Origin: Myxococcaceae bacterium JPH2 | GTDB taxonomy: Bacteria; Myxococcota; Myxococcia; Myxococcales; Myxococcaceae | Reading direction: 5' to 3' | Length of the DNA stretch: 64,000 nucleotides | Assembly (NCBI GenBank): GCA_016458225.1 | Contig: JAEMGR010000023.1 | Coordinates: 1-64,000, forward strand | Shown here: positions 27,293-36,613 of the stretch, piece by piece | How the letters are laid out: every line of letters begins with the position of its first letter | How positions within the stretch are numbered: the stretch's first letter is position 1 | Position numbers and translations under genes: made by a program | The notes under the pieces: generated by a model | Database searches by the model: none | What the model was told of the DNA's origin: nothing | Seen by the model: the letters and a program-made list of their open reading frames with translations, nothing else

Positions 27293-27781
27293 GTGAAACG
27301 GATTGGAATGGCGCTGCTGTTCGCCACGGTCGTCGTGACGTATGTCGGGGCATGCGGTCAGGCCCCCGAGAGCAAGGAGGCCGACAAGGGGGACACAATC
27401 CCTGTCACCGCGAGCCAGTGCATCCGGGGACACTGGAGCTGCCAGGCGGATGGCGCGGCGTTCGACTACACGTCGCTGGCCTGTGAAGCGGAGCTGCGCG
27501 CGCGGTCCGATGCGAAGCTGGCCTGCGAGGGGCACTGCACCACGAACTGCACGGACTCCGGCTGGCAGGCCCCCCACTCGGCGCCGCCCGCCGAGACCGA
27601 TGGCGCGCTCGCGCCCGGGCCCTGTCAGCAAAACTGTCTGGAAGCCTATCGCGTCTGTTCGGAGTCCTGCGTGGACGACCCCGGCCCCGACGATGGGGGC
27701 GTGAACGACAATGAAGAGTGCCTCCGCCACTGTCTGCTCACGCGACTGGTCTGTCTGAGCCGCTGCCGCACCCGCTACTGA
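27293..27781 (+). CDS. Cys-rich lipoprotein
   Basis: A 162-residue lipoprotein. The GTG start has a full AAAGGAGG four bases upstream. The signal peptide ends in YVGAC, with the Cys as lipid anchor. The mature part has about 18 Cys, several in pairs three to five residues apart (CEGHCTTNC, CQQNC, CSESC, CLSRC), so it is probably disulfide-rich and outside the cytoplasm. No known family recognised. Confidence 0.75.
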   Translation: MKRIGMALLFATVVVTYVGACGQAPESKEADKGDTIPVTASQCIRGHWSCQADGAAFDYTSLACEAELRARSDAKLACEGHCTTNCTDSGWQAPHSAPPAETDGALAPGPCQQNCLEAYRVCSESCVDDPGPDDGGVNDNEECLRHCLLTRLVCLSRCRTRY

Positions 27782-27820
27782 GCGCCCACCCGCATCGCAC
27801 CAGTCGTCTAGACTGGTGCC

Positions 27821-28414
27821 ATGAACGAGTGGTCGAGGCGAGTCGTGGCGCTGGTCGCGCTGAGTCTGGGAACAGAGGCGGTCGCGGAGGGCTGGCACGG
27901 CTATGCATCCCTCGGCGCGGGCGTCACGCTGGATGCCCTGAGCGAGTGGCGAGCCAAGGGGCCCGCGCTGCAAGGGTATCTGGGCGTGGAGGCGCCCCCG
28001 GGACTGTCCCTCGGGGTCATCCTCGAGGGCGCGGAGACGTGGGGAAAGGAATTCAGCTCGGAGGAGGACCCTGCCCAGCGCGGGCGCGTGCAGCTCGACT
28101 ACAAGGCGTTGGGCCTGGAGGCGCGCCTGCGCTTCTTTCGCGACAAGCCCATCACCCCGTGGCTGGGCGCGCGACTGGCCCGGAGCTGGGCGAAGCCGCT
28201 CACCCCGGATGACCTGGGGCGCCTGCGCCGCGAGAAGTTCGAGGTCACCAGCATGGCCTTCCGCCTGGGTGTGGATGGCTGGGTCGGAGAGCACTGGGGC
28301 CTCTCCCTCGCGGCGGCCATGCAATGGTGTGACGTGAAGTTCACCAAGAACGTCTTCTCCGAGTGCACCAAGCCCTTGCAGACCGTGGTCGTGGGGCCGG
28401 TGGCGCGCTTCTGA
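27821..28414 (+). CDS. Outer-membrane beta-barrel protein
   Basis: A 197-residue protein with a signal peptide (cleavage near AVAEG). The mature part alternates hydrophobic and polar residues in strand-sized blocks (LSLGVILEGAETW, LGLEARLRFF, WGLSLAAAMQW) and ends in Phe, the usual end of an outer-membrane barrel. About eight strands fit. No function can be given. It lies 39 bases after the lipoprotein gene and may be in its operon. Confidence 0.65.
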   Translation: MNEWSRRVVALVALSLGTEAVAEGWHGYASLGAGVTLDALSEWRAKGPALQGYLGVEAPPGLSLGVILEGAETWGKEFSSEEDPAQRGRVQLDYKALGLEARLRFFRDKPITPWLGARLARSWAKPLTPDDLGRLRREKFEVTSMAFRLGVDGWVGEHWGLSLAAAMQWCDVKFTKNVFSECTKPLQTVVVGPVARF

Positions 28415-28498
28415 GGCACCGCGCGGCTGTTCACTCGGCCCAGCGCGTCCTCCCGCTGACTTGTCCAGACATCCCAAGGGGCGGCTAAGGTCGCGGGA

Positions 28499-29212
28499 AT
28501 GAACCGCGAATACCACCGCTGGTACAGCGAGCGCCTGCAGCGCGACATGGAAGTGCTGCTGTTTGGCCACTCGGGTGAGCCCGTGCTCTTGCTGCCCACG
28601 AGCAAGGGGCGCTTCTATCAGGCGGAGGACTTCGGCCTGATTGGCGCCATCGCGGACCGCATCCAGTCCGGCCGGTACCTGGTCGTCTGCGCGGACTCGG
28701 TGGATGAGGAGTCCTGGTTCAAGGCCTCGCTCCATCCGCATGACCGCGTCATGCGCCACGCCCAGTGGGAGGACTACCTCTTGCACGAGGTCGTCCCGCT
28801 CGTCACCGGGCGGAGCAGCGGTGGACGCCTGACGCTCGCCGGGTGCAGCTTCGGCGGCTTCCACGCGTACAACATCGGGCTGCGGCACCCGCATGTCTTC
28901 TCACGCCTGCTCTCCATGGGCGGCAAGTTCGAGACCGACGAGTTCCTCGACGGACACAGCGACCCGGACGTGTACTTCCACTCGTGCACGCAATGGCTGC
29001 CCAACCTGACGGACCCCGCGCGCCTCTCCGCCCTCCAGCGCGTGGAGATGGTGCTCGCGGTGGGCGAGCATGACTTCTGCCGCCCCTCCAACGAGCACCT
29101 CTCCAGCATCCTGTGGAAGAAGGACATCGGCCACCAGCTCGCCATCTGGCATGGCGAGAACCACGACTGGCCCGTGTGGCGGCAGATGATTCAGCAGTAC
29201 CTGCCCTGGTAG
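28499..29212 (+). CDS. Putative alpha/beta-hydrolase esterase
   Basis: A 237-residue cytoplasmic hydrolase of the esterase D/PF00756 type. The nucleophile motif is GCSFGGF (Ser117). His222 in ENHDW and an acid near GEHDFC (190-192) complete a plausible triad. Length suits the family. The start follows a usual 80-base gap. The substrate is unknown; carbohydrate or acyl ester cleavage is typical. Confidence 0.8.
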   Translation: MNREYHRWYSERLQRDMEVLLFGHSGEPVLLLPTSKGRFYQAEDFGLIGAIADRIQSGRYLVVCADSVDEESWFKASLHPHDRVMRHAQWEDYLLHEVVPLVTGRSSGGRLTLAGCSFGGFHAYNIGLRHPHVFSRLLSMGGKFETDEFLDGHSDPDVYFHSCTQWLPNLTDPARLSALQRVEMVLAVGEHDFCRPSNEHLSSILWKKDIGHQLAIWHGENHDWPVWRQMIQQYLPW

Positions 29213-29216
29213 CGCC

Positions 29217-30179
29217 TCACGGCGAGGGCTTGAGGATGTCCACCTGGAAGGACACGCCCTCCTCGCGCGCGTACACGCTCGCGCCCTGCGCCGCCTTCGC
29301 TGGCGCCACCTCTCCCGAGGACTGGAGCGTCCCCACGCGCACGCGACGCGAGTCCGCGTTGACGCGCTGGGCGAGCCGCTCCAGCCACGCCTCGGACGTC
29401 AGCGGCGCCTCCAGCAGCACCGGGTGGCTCTCCACGTCGTGCCCCTCGCGGTCGAACACGCGCAAGGTCACCGTGCTGCGCGCGGGCAGCGCCTCGCGGG
29501 CCTGCACCTGCCCCAGTTCCTTCCAAGGCGCGACGAGCCCGAGCCCCGCGCCGAACGTCACGTCGCTGCACGAGTAGAACGCCTCCGGGCTGTCCGAGCG
29601 CTGCCAGATGGCATAGACGACGTGCGAGCCCGTCTTGTTGCGCGGCAGCGGGCAGTTGATGCGGAAGCGATTGCTCTGCGCCGTGATGCTCGTCACCGCG
29701 CAGAACGGCGCCGTCTCCAGGTCCGACCACTTCAGCGGCAGCGCGGGGTTGTAGCCGTCGCGCGTCACGTAGAGCTGGAAGTAGGCGGTGGCGTGCACGG
29801 CGGTGGCGTAGAAGACGAACTCGAAGTTGCCCGAGGCGTCCGGCGTCAGCACGCGCGACACCCAGTCCGTCCGCGCGAGGTCCAATCCCTTGTGGCTTTC
29901 ATTGCCACCGCTGCACAGCTTCCCGTCCGGGATGAGCGCGCGGTGGTTGCCGTTGGCGTTGCCCTGGCGCACGCCGTTCCAGTCATACATCGCCTGCGTG
30001 CCGCCCAGTTGAATCGCGGCCTTGCACGCGGCGGACTTCGGGTTCTCGGGGCCCTCTTTGTAGCATTGGTAGACACGGCTGATGGGCACCTCCATGGAGC
30101 CGTGGGCCAGGGCCTGGCCCGCCAACAGGGAGGACAACAACACCAGCGGCGCGACAGCACTCGGGTTCTTGGTCTGCAT
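29217..30179 (-). CDS. AA10 lytic polysaccharide monooxygenase
   Basis: A 320-residue secreted enzyme. Signal peptidase should cut after ALA, leaving His26 as the N-terminal residue, half of the copper histidine brace. His129 in AVHATAYFQLYVTRDGY is the second brace ligand and Phe201 in EAFYSC the likely axial residue. The mature catalytic part (26-~215) matches chitin-binding/LPMO domains of the GbpA type; the last ~100 residues form a separate accessory domain. It oxidatively cleaves chitin or cellulose, or may act on envelope glycans of prey. It diverges from the kinase gene. Confidence 0.88.
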   Translation of the reverse strand: MQTKNPSAVAPLVLLSSLLAGQALAHGSMEVPISRVYQCYKEGPENPKSAACKAAIQLGGTQAMYDWNGVRQGNANGNHRALIPDGKLCSGGNESHKGLDLARTDWVSRVLTPDASGNFEFVFYATAVHATAYFQLYVTRDGYNPALPLKWSDLETAPFCAVTSITAQSNRFRINCPLPRNKTGSHVVYAIWQRSDSPEAFYSCSDVTFGAGLGLVAPWKELGQVQAREALPARSTVTLRVFDREGHDVESHPVLLEAPLTSEAWLERLAQRVNADSRRVRVGTLQSSGEVAPAKAAQGASVYAREEGVSFQVDILKPSP

Positions 30180-30327
30180 GTCTCACTCGGGCAGGTTGGA
30201 GTTGGGGTGGGACTCGAACAACCCACCCCATGCGCAGAGAGAGTGCGTGCGCCCAATCCGGGTCAACGCCATGCGCCATCTGGCGGAAACTCACGACACG
30301 CCGACAGGTGCGCTAGCCTCGCGAACC

Positions 30328-32169
30328 GTGACTGACACGCCCGCGACCTCTTTCGGCAAATATGAGCTGCTGGAGCGCCTGGGTGCGGGCGGAATGGCCG
30401 TCGTCTATCGCGCACGCTTCACCCCCGCGCCGGGCGTGGTGAAGTCCGTGGTCATCAAGCGGGTCCTGAGTGACTACGCGGAGGTCCCCGCGTTCTCCGA
30501 GATGTTCCTCAATGAGGCCCGCATCTCCGTGAGCCTCAATCACGGCAACATCGTCCAGGTGTTTGATTTCGGACAGGTGGAGTCCGAGTACTTCCTGGCG
30601 ATGGAGCTGGTGGATGGACAAGCGCTGTCCAAGCTGCTCAAGCGCGCCCGCGCCCAGGGGTTGAACGTGCTGCCGGCGCCGCTGGCGGCGGGCATCGCCA
30701 TCGAGATGTGCAAGGGCTTGCACCATGCCCACACGCGCACGGACGCGCAGGGCCGCCCGCTGAAGCTCGTCCACCGGGACATCTCCCCGGACAACGTGCT
30801 GGTCAGCTACGAGGGCGAGGTCAAGATCTCCGACTTCGGCATCGCCAAGGCGCGCCACACGGGCGGGCCCGAGACGGCGGTAGGCGTGGTGAAGGGCAAA
30901 CACCACTACGTGTCGCCCGAGCAGGCGCGCGCGCGCGAGCTGGACGCGCGCTCGGATGTGTACTCCGTGGGCGTGGTGCTATTCCAGATGCTCAGCGGGC
31001 GGCTGCCGGCGGAAGGCACGCAGATGGAGGTGCTGGAGAAGACCATCCACGGTCGCCTCACGCCCCTCAACTCGCTGGTGCCCGAGCTGGACGCGGGGAT
31101 GCAAGTGATTGTCCAGCGCGCGCTGGCCACCTCGCGCGAGCACCGCTATCCCCACGCGGAGGCCCTCCAGCTCGCGCTGTCCGAGTGGCTCAGCTCGCGG
31201 GCGCCCCTCTTCACGCCCGACGCGCGCAAGCAGCTCATGACGTGGCTCTTCCACGCGGAGCTGGCGTCGCAGCATCGCCCGGGCCGTCTGTCTGATTCGT
31301 TCATCCGTCAGCTCGAGCTCTGGGGCGCGGCCCCCGCGTCGGAGCGCTCCACCGACCCCGCTGGGTTCCTCGTGCCCACGCAGGATGAGGTCGCCCCCCC
31401 AGCCCCTTCGCAGCCGAGCGCACCGGCCCTGTCCACGCCCCCACCCGCCGAGTCCACGCCGGCTCCGCGCGAGGAACGGTCCTCGTGGGCCTGGGCGCTG
31501 GGCGTGCTGGGCCTCGTGGTGGTGGCGGGCGGCGTGGCGCATTGGGGGATGGCGCGCGGAACGACTCCCACCCTGCGCGTGGAGTCCCAGCCTCCCGGCG
31601 CCCAGGTGCGGTTGAACGGGGTGTTGCTCGGGGACACGCCCGTCACCGTGACCGAGGTGCCCAATCAACAGGAGTACCGGCTGGAGGTGACTGCGTTCGG
31701 CCACCTGCCGTGGGTGCGCACCTTCGAGGCCGACGAGCATCCGTCCAAGGTCTTCGCGAAGCTGGAGCCCCGTCCGGACCCAGCAACCCCGGTGGCCACC
31801 GCGACGCCTCCACCGACGACTCCGACACCGCTCTCCGCGCCCCATGACGAGCCCCCGCCCGCGCGCGCCTCACCCAACGGGCGCGGAGGGGTGGAGGAAG
31901 ACATCCCCTCCGAGGCCCTGATTGCCTATCAGGTGGGACGAAACATGGTCGCGGCCAAGTCCTACGGCGCGGCGCGGGAGCAGTTCTGGCATTGCCTGGA
32001 GGTGGCCCCACGCGCCGCGCGCTGCCACCTCGAGCTGGGCCGGCTGAGCCTGCGTCAGCAGAACCGCCAGGAGGCCACCGAGCACTATCACCGCTACCTG
32101 GAACTCGCGCCCCGAGGCCCGGGCGCCGGCGAGGCCCGCAAGTTCCTCTCGCCCAGCCGCAAGCGCTGA
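30328..32169 (+). CDS. Ser/Thr protein kinase with PEGA and TPR
   Basis: A 613-residue membrane kinase of the Pkn type. Residues ~10-275 are the kinase domain: Gly-rich loop GAGGMAVVY, Lys44 in VVIKRV, catalytic HRD (149-151), DFG (169-171). One transmembrane segment (about 385-405) follows a Pro-rich linker. Outside it lies a PEGA domain (RVESQPPGAQVRLNGVLLG) and then TPR-like helices at the C-terminus. GTG 30328 is chosen because the kinase domain begins right after; ATG 30271 is an alternative. It shares a divergent 148-base region with the LPMO gene. Confidence 0.88.
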   Translation: MTDTPATSFGKYELLERLGAGGMAVVYRARFTPAPGVVKSVVIKRVLSDYAEVPAFSEMFLNEARISVSLNHGNIVQVFDFGQVESEYFLAMELVDGQALSKLLKRARAQGLNVLPAPLAAGIAIEMCKGLHHAHTRTDAQGRPLKLVHRDISPDNVLVSYEGEVKISDFGIAKARHTGGPETAVGVVKGKHHYVSPEQARARELDARSDVYSVGVVLFQMLSGRLPAEGTQMEVLEKTIHGRLTPLNSLVPELDAGMQVIVQRALATSREHRYPHAEALQLALSEWLSSRAPLFTPDARKQLMTWLFHAELASQHRPGRLSDSFIRQLELWGAAPASERSTDPAGFLVPTQDEVAPPAPSQPSAPALSTPPPAESTPAPREERSSWAWALGVLGLVVVAGGVAHWGMARGTTPTLRVESQPPGAQVRLNGVLLGDTPVTVTEVPNQQEYRLEVTAFGHLPWVRTFEADEHPSKVFAKLEPRPDPATPVATATPPPTTPTPLSAPHDEPPPARASPNGRGGVEEDIPSEALIAYQVGRNMVAAKSYGAAREQFWHCLEVAPRAARCHLELGRLSLRQQNRQEATEHYHRYLELAPRGPGAGEARKFLSPSRKR

Positions 32170-32179
32170 CTCGCGAGCG

Positions 32180-32776
32180 TCAGCGCGGGAGCGAGAAGTC
32201 GATGTCCCCGCGAACGGTGTCGATGACGCCGCCGCACAGGCGCACGCCCGCGGGGGCTCCCGTCATGTCCAGCACCAACCTGCCCGCGATCCGCCCGTCC
32301 TGAACGGAGTTCAGCCGCAGCGTGCCTTGGAGCTGCTGCTCCACGGGCGTACTCCACGCCTCGGAGAAGCAAAGCTGCGAGACCCAGGCCGCCACCACGG
32401 CGGACGAATGCGAGTCGCCCGCCTCCCAGGACACGTCCGGCGCGCTGGGAGTCTGGGGACTCACCGTCGCGTGACCGTCGATGTGCAGCACCGTGGGCGA
32501 CTTCACCGCGGTGAGCCAATCACGGTCCAGGCGGACGTGAAGACAGACACTGGCATCGCCATCCACCGCTCGGAGGTCGGGATGGAGCGAGCCACACGCG
32601 GACAGCTCCCCGGGGGCATTGCTCTGCCAGAACGCGCCGACGTCTCCGTAATCCGTCCAATCCGAACCCTCCCGGGCTCGGATTTCCGAGGACCCACACG
32701 CCGACAGCACACCGACCGCCACGACAAACCCGCGGGCTTTCAGGCCCCGGGCCACGGACTTCGCGAACCCCAGCAT
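32180..32776 (-). CDS. Hypothetical lipoprotein
   Basis: A 198-residue lipoprotein. ATG 32776 has GGAGGTG about six bases upstream and gives a signal peptide ending in VLSAC. The mature part is strand rich with a few Cys and a C-terminal IDFSLPR. No family recognised. It converges on the kinase gene with a 10-base gap and lies 59 bases downstream of the MATE exporter gene. Confidence 0.65.
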   Translation of the reverse strand: MLGFAKSVARGLKARGFVVAVGVLSACGSSEIRAREGSDWTDYGDVGAFWQSNAPGELSACGSLHPDLRAVDGDASVCLHVRLDRDWLTAVKSPTVLHIDGHATVSPQTPSAPDVSWEAGDSHSSAVVAAWVSQLCFSEAWSTPVEQQLQGTLRLNSVQDGRIAGRLVLDMTGAPAGVRLCGGVIDTVRGDIDFSLPR

Positions 32777-32835
32777 TCGAACACCTCCGGAGTCCGCGGA
32801 GCCTGCAAGCACGAGACCGGGCCGGAACCCATCGG

Positions 32836-34236
32836 CTACGCCTCCACCGGCACCAGCGTGCCCGCGCTCACGCGGTGGAAGCGCCACAGCAGCGCCAGCG
32901 CCACGAACACGAGGCCCGCGCACAGCCCCCACCAGATGCCCCACAGCCCCAGGCCCAGATGGAAGCCGAGGAGCAAGGTCAGCGGCAGCCCGATGAGGTA
33001 GTGACCCACCATGTTGGCGATGAAGGTGAAGCGCGTTTCACCCGCGCCCCGCAGCACGCCCGCGCCCACGCCCTGGACGCCATCGAACACCTGGAACACG
33101 GCGCTCACCACGAGCAGCGGCATGAGCAAGGTCAGCACCTCGGGCGGCGCGCCCGACAACTTGCCCAACTGCTCCGGGAACACCGCGAACCCCAGCCCCA
33201 TCAGCGACATGAAGGCGGCGCCGCTCGCGAAGGCCACGAAACCACTGAGGCGCGCTTGGGGCGTGTTGCGCGCACCGACCGCCCATCCCACCCGGACGCT
33301 CCCCGCGTTGCCCACGCCCACGGCCACGGTGAAGGTGAGGCTGGAGTAGGAGATGGCGATCTGGTGCGCGCCCACCTCCGCGTTGCCCAGGGACGCGGCC
33401 AGCAGGCTGGCCAGGGAGAAGACCCCCACCTCCGCCGCGATGTGCAACCCAATGGGCGTCCCGAGCCTTCCGCCCTGGAAGATGTCCGCCCAGACGGGTG
33501 TCCACGAGGAGCGCGTCCCCGGAGGAACGCTCATGCGCCGCACCGCAGACACGACGATGAGAATCTGCACCACCGTGCACAGCAGCGTGGCGATCGCCGC
33601 GCCCTCCACGCCCATGGCTGGGATGAGCCGCAGCGGGCCACACCACGCCGGCAGTTGAGCGCCACCAAAGACGAGCAGCACGTCCAACAGGAAGTTGCAG
33701 ATGTTGGCCACCACGGTGGCCACCACCAGCGGCCGGGGATTCGCGTTGGCCTGGAGATAGGAGCGCGCCGCCATGAAGGCCAGCGTCAGGGGGACGCCCG
33801 GGGCCCGCCAGAGCATGTAGACCCGGACCTGCTCGATGACCTGGGGCTCGATACCGGGAATCCAATGGAGCGCGCCAGGCACCCACCACAGCAGGGAGCA
33901 GAGCGCCATCCCCGCGAGCAGCGCCATCCACCCCGCTTGCCGCAACAGCTCCCGCGCGCGGCCGGGGTTCCCCGCCCCCAAGGCCTGGGACAGCAATGGG
34001 TCGAAGCCCATCATCAGCCCCATCCCGAAGCTGCTGACGGCGAAGTAGAGGTTGTTGCCCAACCCCGCCGCCGCCAGCGCTTCCGTGCCGACCCGCCCCA
34101 CCACCAGCGTGTCGACCAGGCCCATCATCGCCTGCCCGGCCTGCGCGATGGCGATGGGGAACGCCAGCCGCCAGAGCTGGCGCACTTCATTCGAGAACCG
34201 AGAAGGGTCGGACGAGACCGAGGCGTCGAACGGCAT
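32836..34236 (-). CDS. MATE-family exporter
   Basis: A 466-residue inner-membrane protein with about twelve hydrophobic segments in two similar halves (FPIAIAQAGQAMMGLVDTLV near 27-46; its counterpart GLHIAAEVGVFSLASLL near 270). That is the size and layout of MATE (NorM/DinF-like) exporters, which pump cations, drugs or metabolites out using Na+ or H+ gradients. The substrate cannot be read from the sequence. Confidence 0.88.
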   Translation of the reverse strand: MPFDASVSSDPSRFSNEVRQLWRLAFPIAIAQAGQAMMGLVDTLVVGRVGTEALAAAGLGNNLYFAVSSFGMGLMMGFDPLLSQALGAGNPGRARELLRQAGWMALLAGMALCSLLWWVPGALHWIPGIEPQVIEQVRVYMLWRAPGVPLTLAFMAARSYLQANANPRPLVVATVVANICNFLLDVLLVFGGAQLPAWCGPLRLIPAMGVEGAAIATLLCTVVQILIVVSAVRRMSVPPGTRSSWTPVWADIFQGGRLGTPIGLHIAAEVGVFSLASLLAASLGNAEVGAHQIAISYSSLTFTVAVGVGNAGSVRVGWAVGARNTPQARLSGFVAFASGAAFMSLMGLGFAVFPEQLGKLSGAPPEVLTLLMPLLVVSAVFQVFDGVQGVGAGVLRGAGETRFTFIANMVGHYLIGLPLTLLLGFHLGLGLWGIWWGLCAGLVFVALALLWRFHRVSAGTLVPVEA

Positions 34237-34332
34237 GGCAGGGGCCTATAGCGGTTTCACGGTGGAAATGCGCGAACCCGCCGTCGACGCTCAGCCCCTC
34301 CCCTGCCTGACCTGCCCGGGTTCCTCGCCTCG

Positions 34333-36441
34333 CTATGGCACGACGAGCCGAGGGAACGACGTGGTGATGAGCGGCGCCTGGAGGCTGTCCACCTTCGCCA
34401 CGCGCATGCCCGCGTCCGTGATGGCATACACGTAGTCATCCGCCATCACGCTGCGGCGCACGGTGGGCGTCCAGTACCACGTCCAATCGTGGCTCTGCTG
34501 CATCACGTACACGTCCGACATGGACAGCGCGCCCTTGGCCGTGAAGCCCGTCGCGGCGTCCACGGAGAAGACGCGCAGCTCCGAGCGGAAGCCGCTCCAG
34601 TAGTCCCACGCGTTGGAGTAGTCCGAGAAGGGAATGGCCAGCAGCTTCTTGGCCGGGAAGTAGTTGAAGGCCTTGTGCTCGTAGACGGCCTCGCTCCAGC
34701 CATAGGCCGTGCCCACCAGTTGCGAGAACGCCTCCACCGGGTGCGCCATGTCGCTCACGTCGAACAGCGAGAGCTTGAGCGCCCGGCTGCGCCAGTCCCC
34801 GTTCTCCGGGATGTACTCGCCCAAGGCGATGAGGTGCGTCTCGTCCAGCGGGTGCAGGTACGTGGAGTAGCCCGGCACCTTCAGCTCGCCCACCTTGCGC
34901 GGATGCGCCGGGTCGCTCAGGTCGAAGGTGTAGAGCGGATCCACCTGCCGGAAGGTGACGACGTAGCCCCGGGGACCCACGAAGCGCGCGCTGTAGATGC
35001 TCTCGCCCGGCGCCAGGTCCTCGCTGCGGCCCACTTCCACGAGCTGGCCATCGCCCTCGCGCCACGTGGACACGCGGTTGGACGTCTCCACCCGCCCCCA
35101 CCACCACTCCGGATGGTTCGGCTCGGCGACGCGGCTGCGCAGCGTGGTGGCCACGCGCAGCACGCCCTCGTGCTCATCCATGGCGAACTGGTTGATGAGG
35201 TGTCCTTCCACCGTGCCCGTGCCCACGTAGCTGACCGCGCCCGGCTGATGGAGGTCGAACTTGTGGATGTAGACGTAGTCCTTCTGGCCCGGCTCCGCCC
35301 ACCACCACCAGTGATTGGTCGCCAGGTAGAGCGAGTCCTTCGAGGCGTACACCTCGCCCGGCTCGGCGATGAGCTGGGTGCGGCCCGGCGGCGCCAGCGG
35401 CGTGTCGAGGTTCATCGACGCCACCGTCACGAAGCCCAGCCCCGAGGGCGCGTTGGTCCGCGAGAAGTCCGAGCACGAATACGTCAGCGGCGTCGTCTGC
35501 CCCTGGCCGTCCACGTGCCGGCCCTTCGGCAGCCACTGCTCCAGCGCCTGGTCGCGGATGAGCTGCTCGTTCTTCGCGATGAGCTGGTCGATGGCCTTCT
35601 CCAGCCGGCTCTTGTTGTCGTAGAGGTCCTTCGAGTAGTCGACGCTCCAGCGCATGTCCCGAGGCCAGCGGAACGTGTCGGACAGCACCAGCCGGACCGA
35701 CGCGCCCACGCGCCGCGCATCGGAGTAGCTGCCGGGCAGGTAGAGCTGATCCACCACCTTCGGATGCGCGATGTCCGTCACGTCCAGCGTCGTCACCTTC
35801 ACGGTGTCGCCGAAGCCGGGGCCACAGCTGAAGCCGCGCCCCATGCAGTACGCCATCCCCACCGGGGCATCGTCGCCGCCAAACGACCTGCCGGCATAGA
35901 AGACGGTGCCCGGCCGCTCCTCGTAGACGCTGGAGACGACGACGAGTCGACCGTGCTCCTCCAGCAGCATCGCCTGCGGCCACCCCTCCAGCTGCGTCGA
36001 GGAAGCGAGCGTGAGCTGCTCCGCTGGCCACGAGCGGTGCGCGTACAGCCGATTGCCGGACAGCACGAAGATGTGCGTGCCGTCGTTCTGAACGAAGTCC
36101 GCCTCGTTCACCCCGGCCACCTGGTTGTTGGTGCCCGTGTAGTCCTTGGGGCCCTGGCTGCCGTCCGCCGTCGCCGGCACGGGCGCGCCCGCGTCCTCGA
36201 GCACGCCGCCCTTCCCGTCGGACTGCGACCAGTAACTCGGCTTCTGCATCTCCAGGTACGAGCGCATCTGACGGATCGCGCTGCTCTCGATGTAGTCCTC
36301 GAGACCGCCGCAGTCCGAGAAGCCCTCCAGCCGAGCCTTCATCTGCACCGGCTCGTTGTCGAAGGGCGGGCGCTTGGGCTCGCTCCCGCACCCCGCCAGC
36401 AACACCGCGAACGCGAAACCGCCTTGGCGCATCCACCGCAT
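34333..36441 (-). CDS. Beta-propeller lipoprotein (Beta_propel family)
   Basis: A 702-residue lipoprotein. ATG 36441 has GAGGAG six bases upstream and gives a leader ending in LLAGC. The mature part fits the secreted beta-propeller family (GVNEADFVQNDGTHIFVLSGNRLYAH, VTTLDVTDIAHPKVV, YSTYLHPLDETHLIALGEY). Such proteins are envelope proteins of unknown function in Bacteria and Archaea. A long helix (about 370-400) interrupts the blades. No catalytic motif is seen. Confidence 0.85.
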   Translation of the reverse strand: MRWMRQGGFAFAVLLAGCGSEPKRPPFDNEPVQMKARLEGFSDCGGLEDYIESSAIRQMRSYLEMQKPSYWSQSDGKGGVLEDAGAPVPATADGSQGPKDYTGTNNQVAGVNEADFVQNDGTHIFVLSGNRLYAHRSWPAEQLTLASSTQLEGWPQAMLLEEHGRLVVVSSVYEERPGTVFYAGRSFGGDDAPVGMAYCMGRGFSCGPGFGDTVKVTTLDVTDIAHPKVVDQLYLPGSYSDARRVGASVRLVLSDTFRWPRDMRWSVDYSKDLYDNKSRLEKAIDQLIAKNEQLIRDQALEQWLPKGRHVDGQGQTTPLTYSCSDFSRTNAPSGLGFVTVASMNLDTPLAPPGRTQLIAEPGEVYASKDSLYLATNHWWWWAEPGQKDYVYIHKFDLHQPGAVSYVGTGTVEGHLINQFAMDEHEGVLRVATTLRSRVAEPNHPEWWWGRVETSNRVSTWREGDGQLVEVGRSEDLAPGESIYSARFVGPRGYVVTFRQVDPLYTFDLSDPAHPRKVGELKVPGYSTYLHPLDETHLIALGEYIPENGDWRSRALKLSLFDVSDMAHPVEAFSQLVGTAYGWSEAVYEHKAFNYFPAKKLLAIPFSDYSNAWDYWSGFRSELRVFSVDAATGFTAKGALSMSDVYVMQQSHDWTWYWTPTVRRSVMADDYVYAITDAGMRVAKVDSLQAPLITTSFPRLVVP

Positions 36442-36613
36442 GAAGCACTCCTCTCGTGTCGTCGTCGGCCCCATCCGGATGCACGCGAGGTCTTCGCCAT
36501 GCGCCCTGACGGCTTCGGCACGGGCCCCTTGCCACCCCCATGCCATGGAGGACGCGGCTCGGAGACTTCGGGAATGCGCGGGGTTGCGAGAATGCCGGTC
36601 CGTCCGAGTGCTC

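Noticed and set aside
32875..34251. A 458-residue plus-strand open frame opposite the MATE exporter
   Set aside because: The translation is His/Arg/Gln-rich without hydrophobic pattern; the minus strand has twelve membrane segments.
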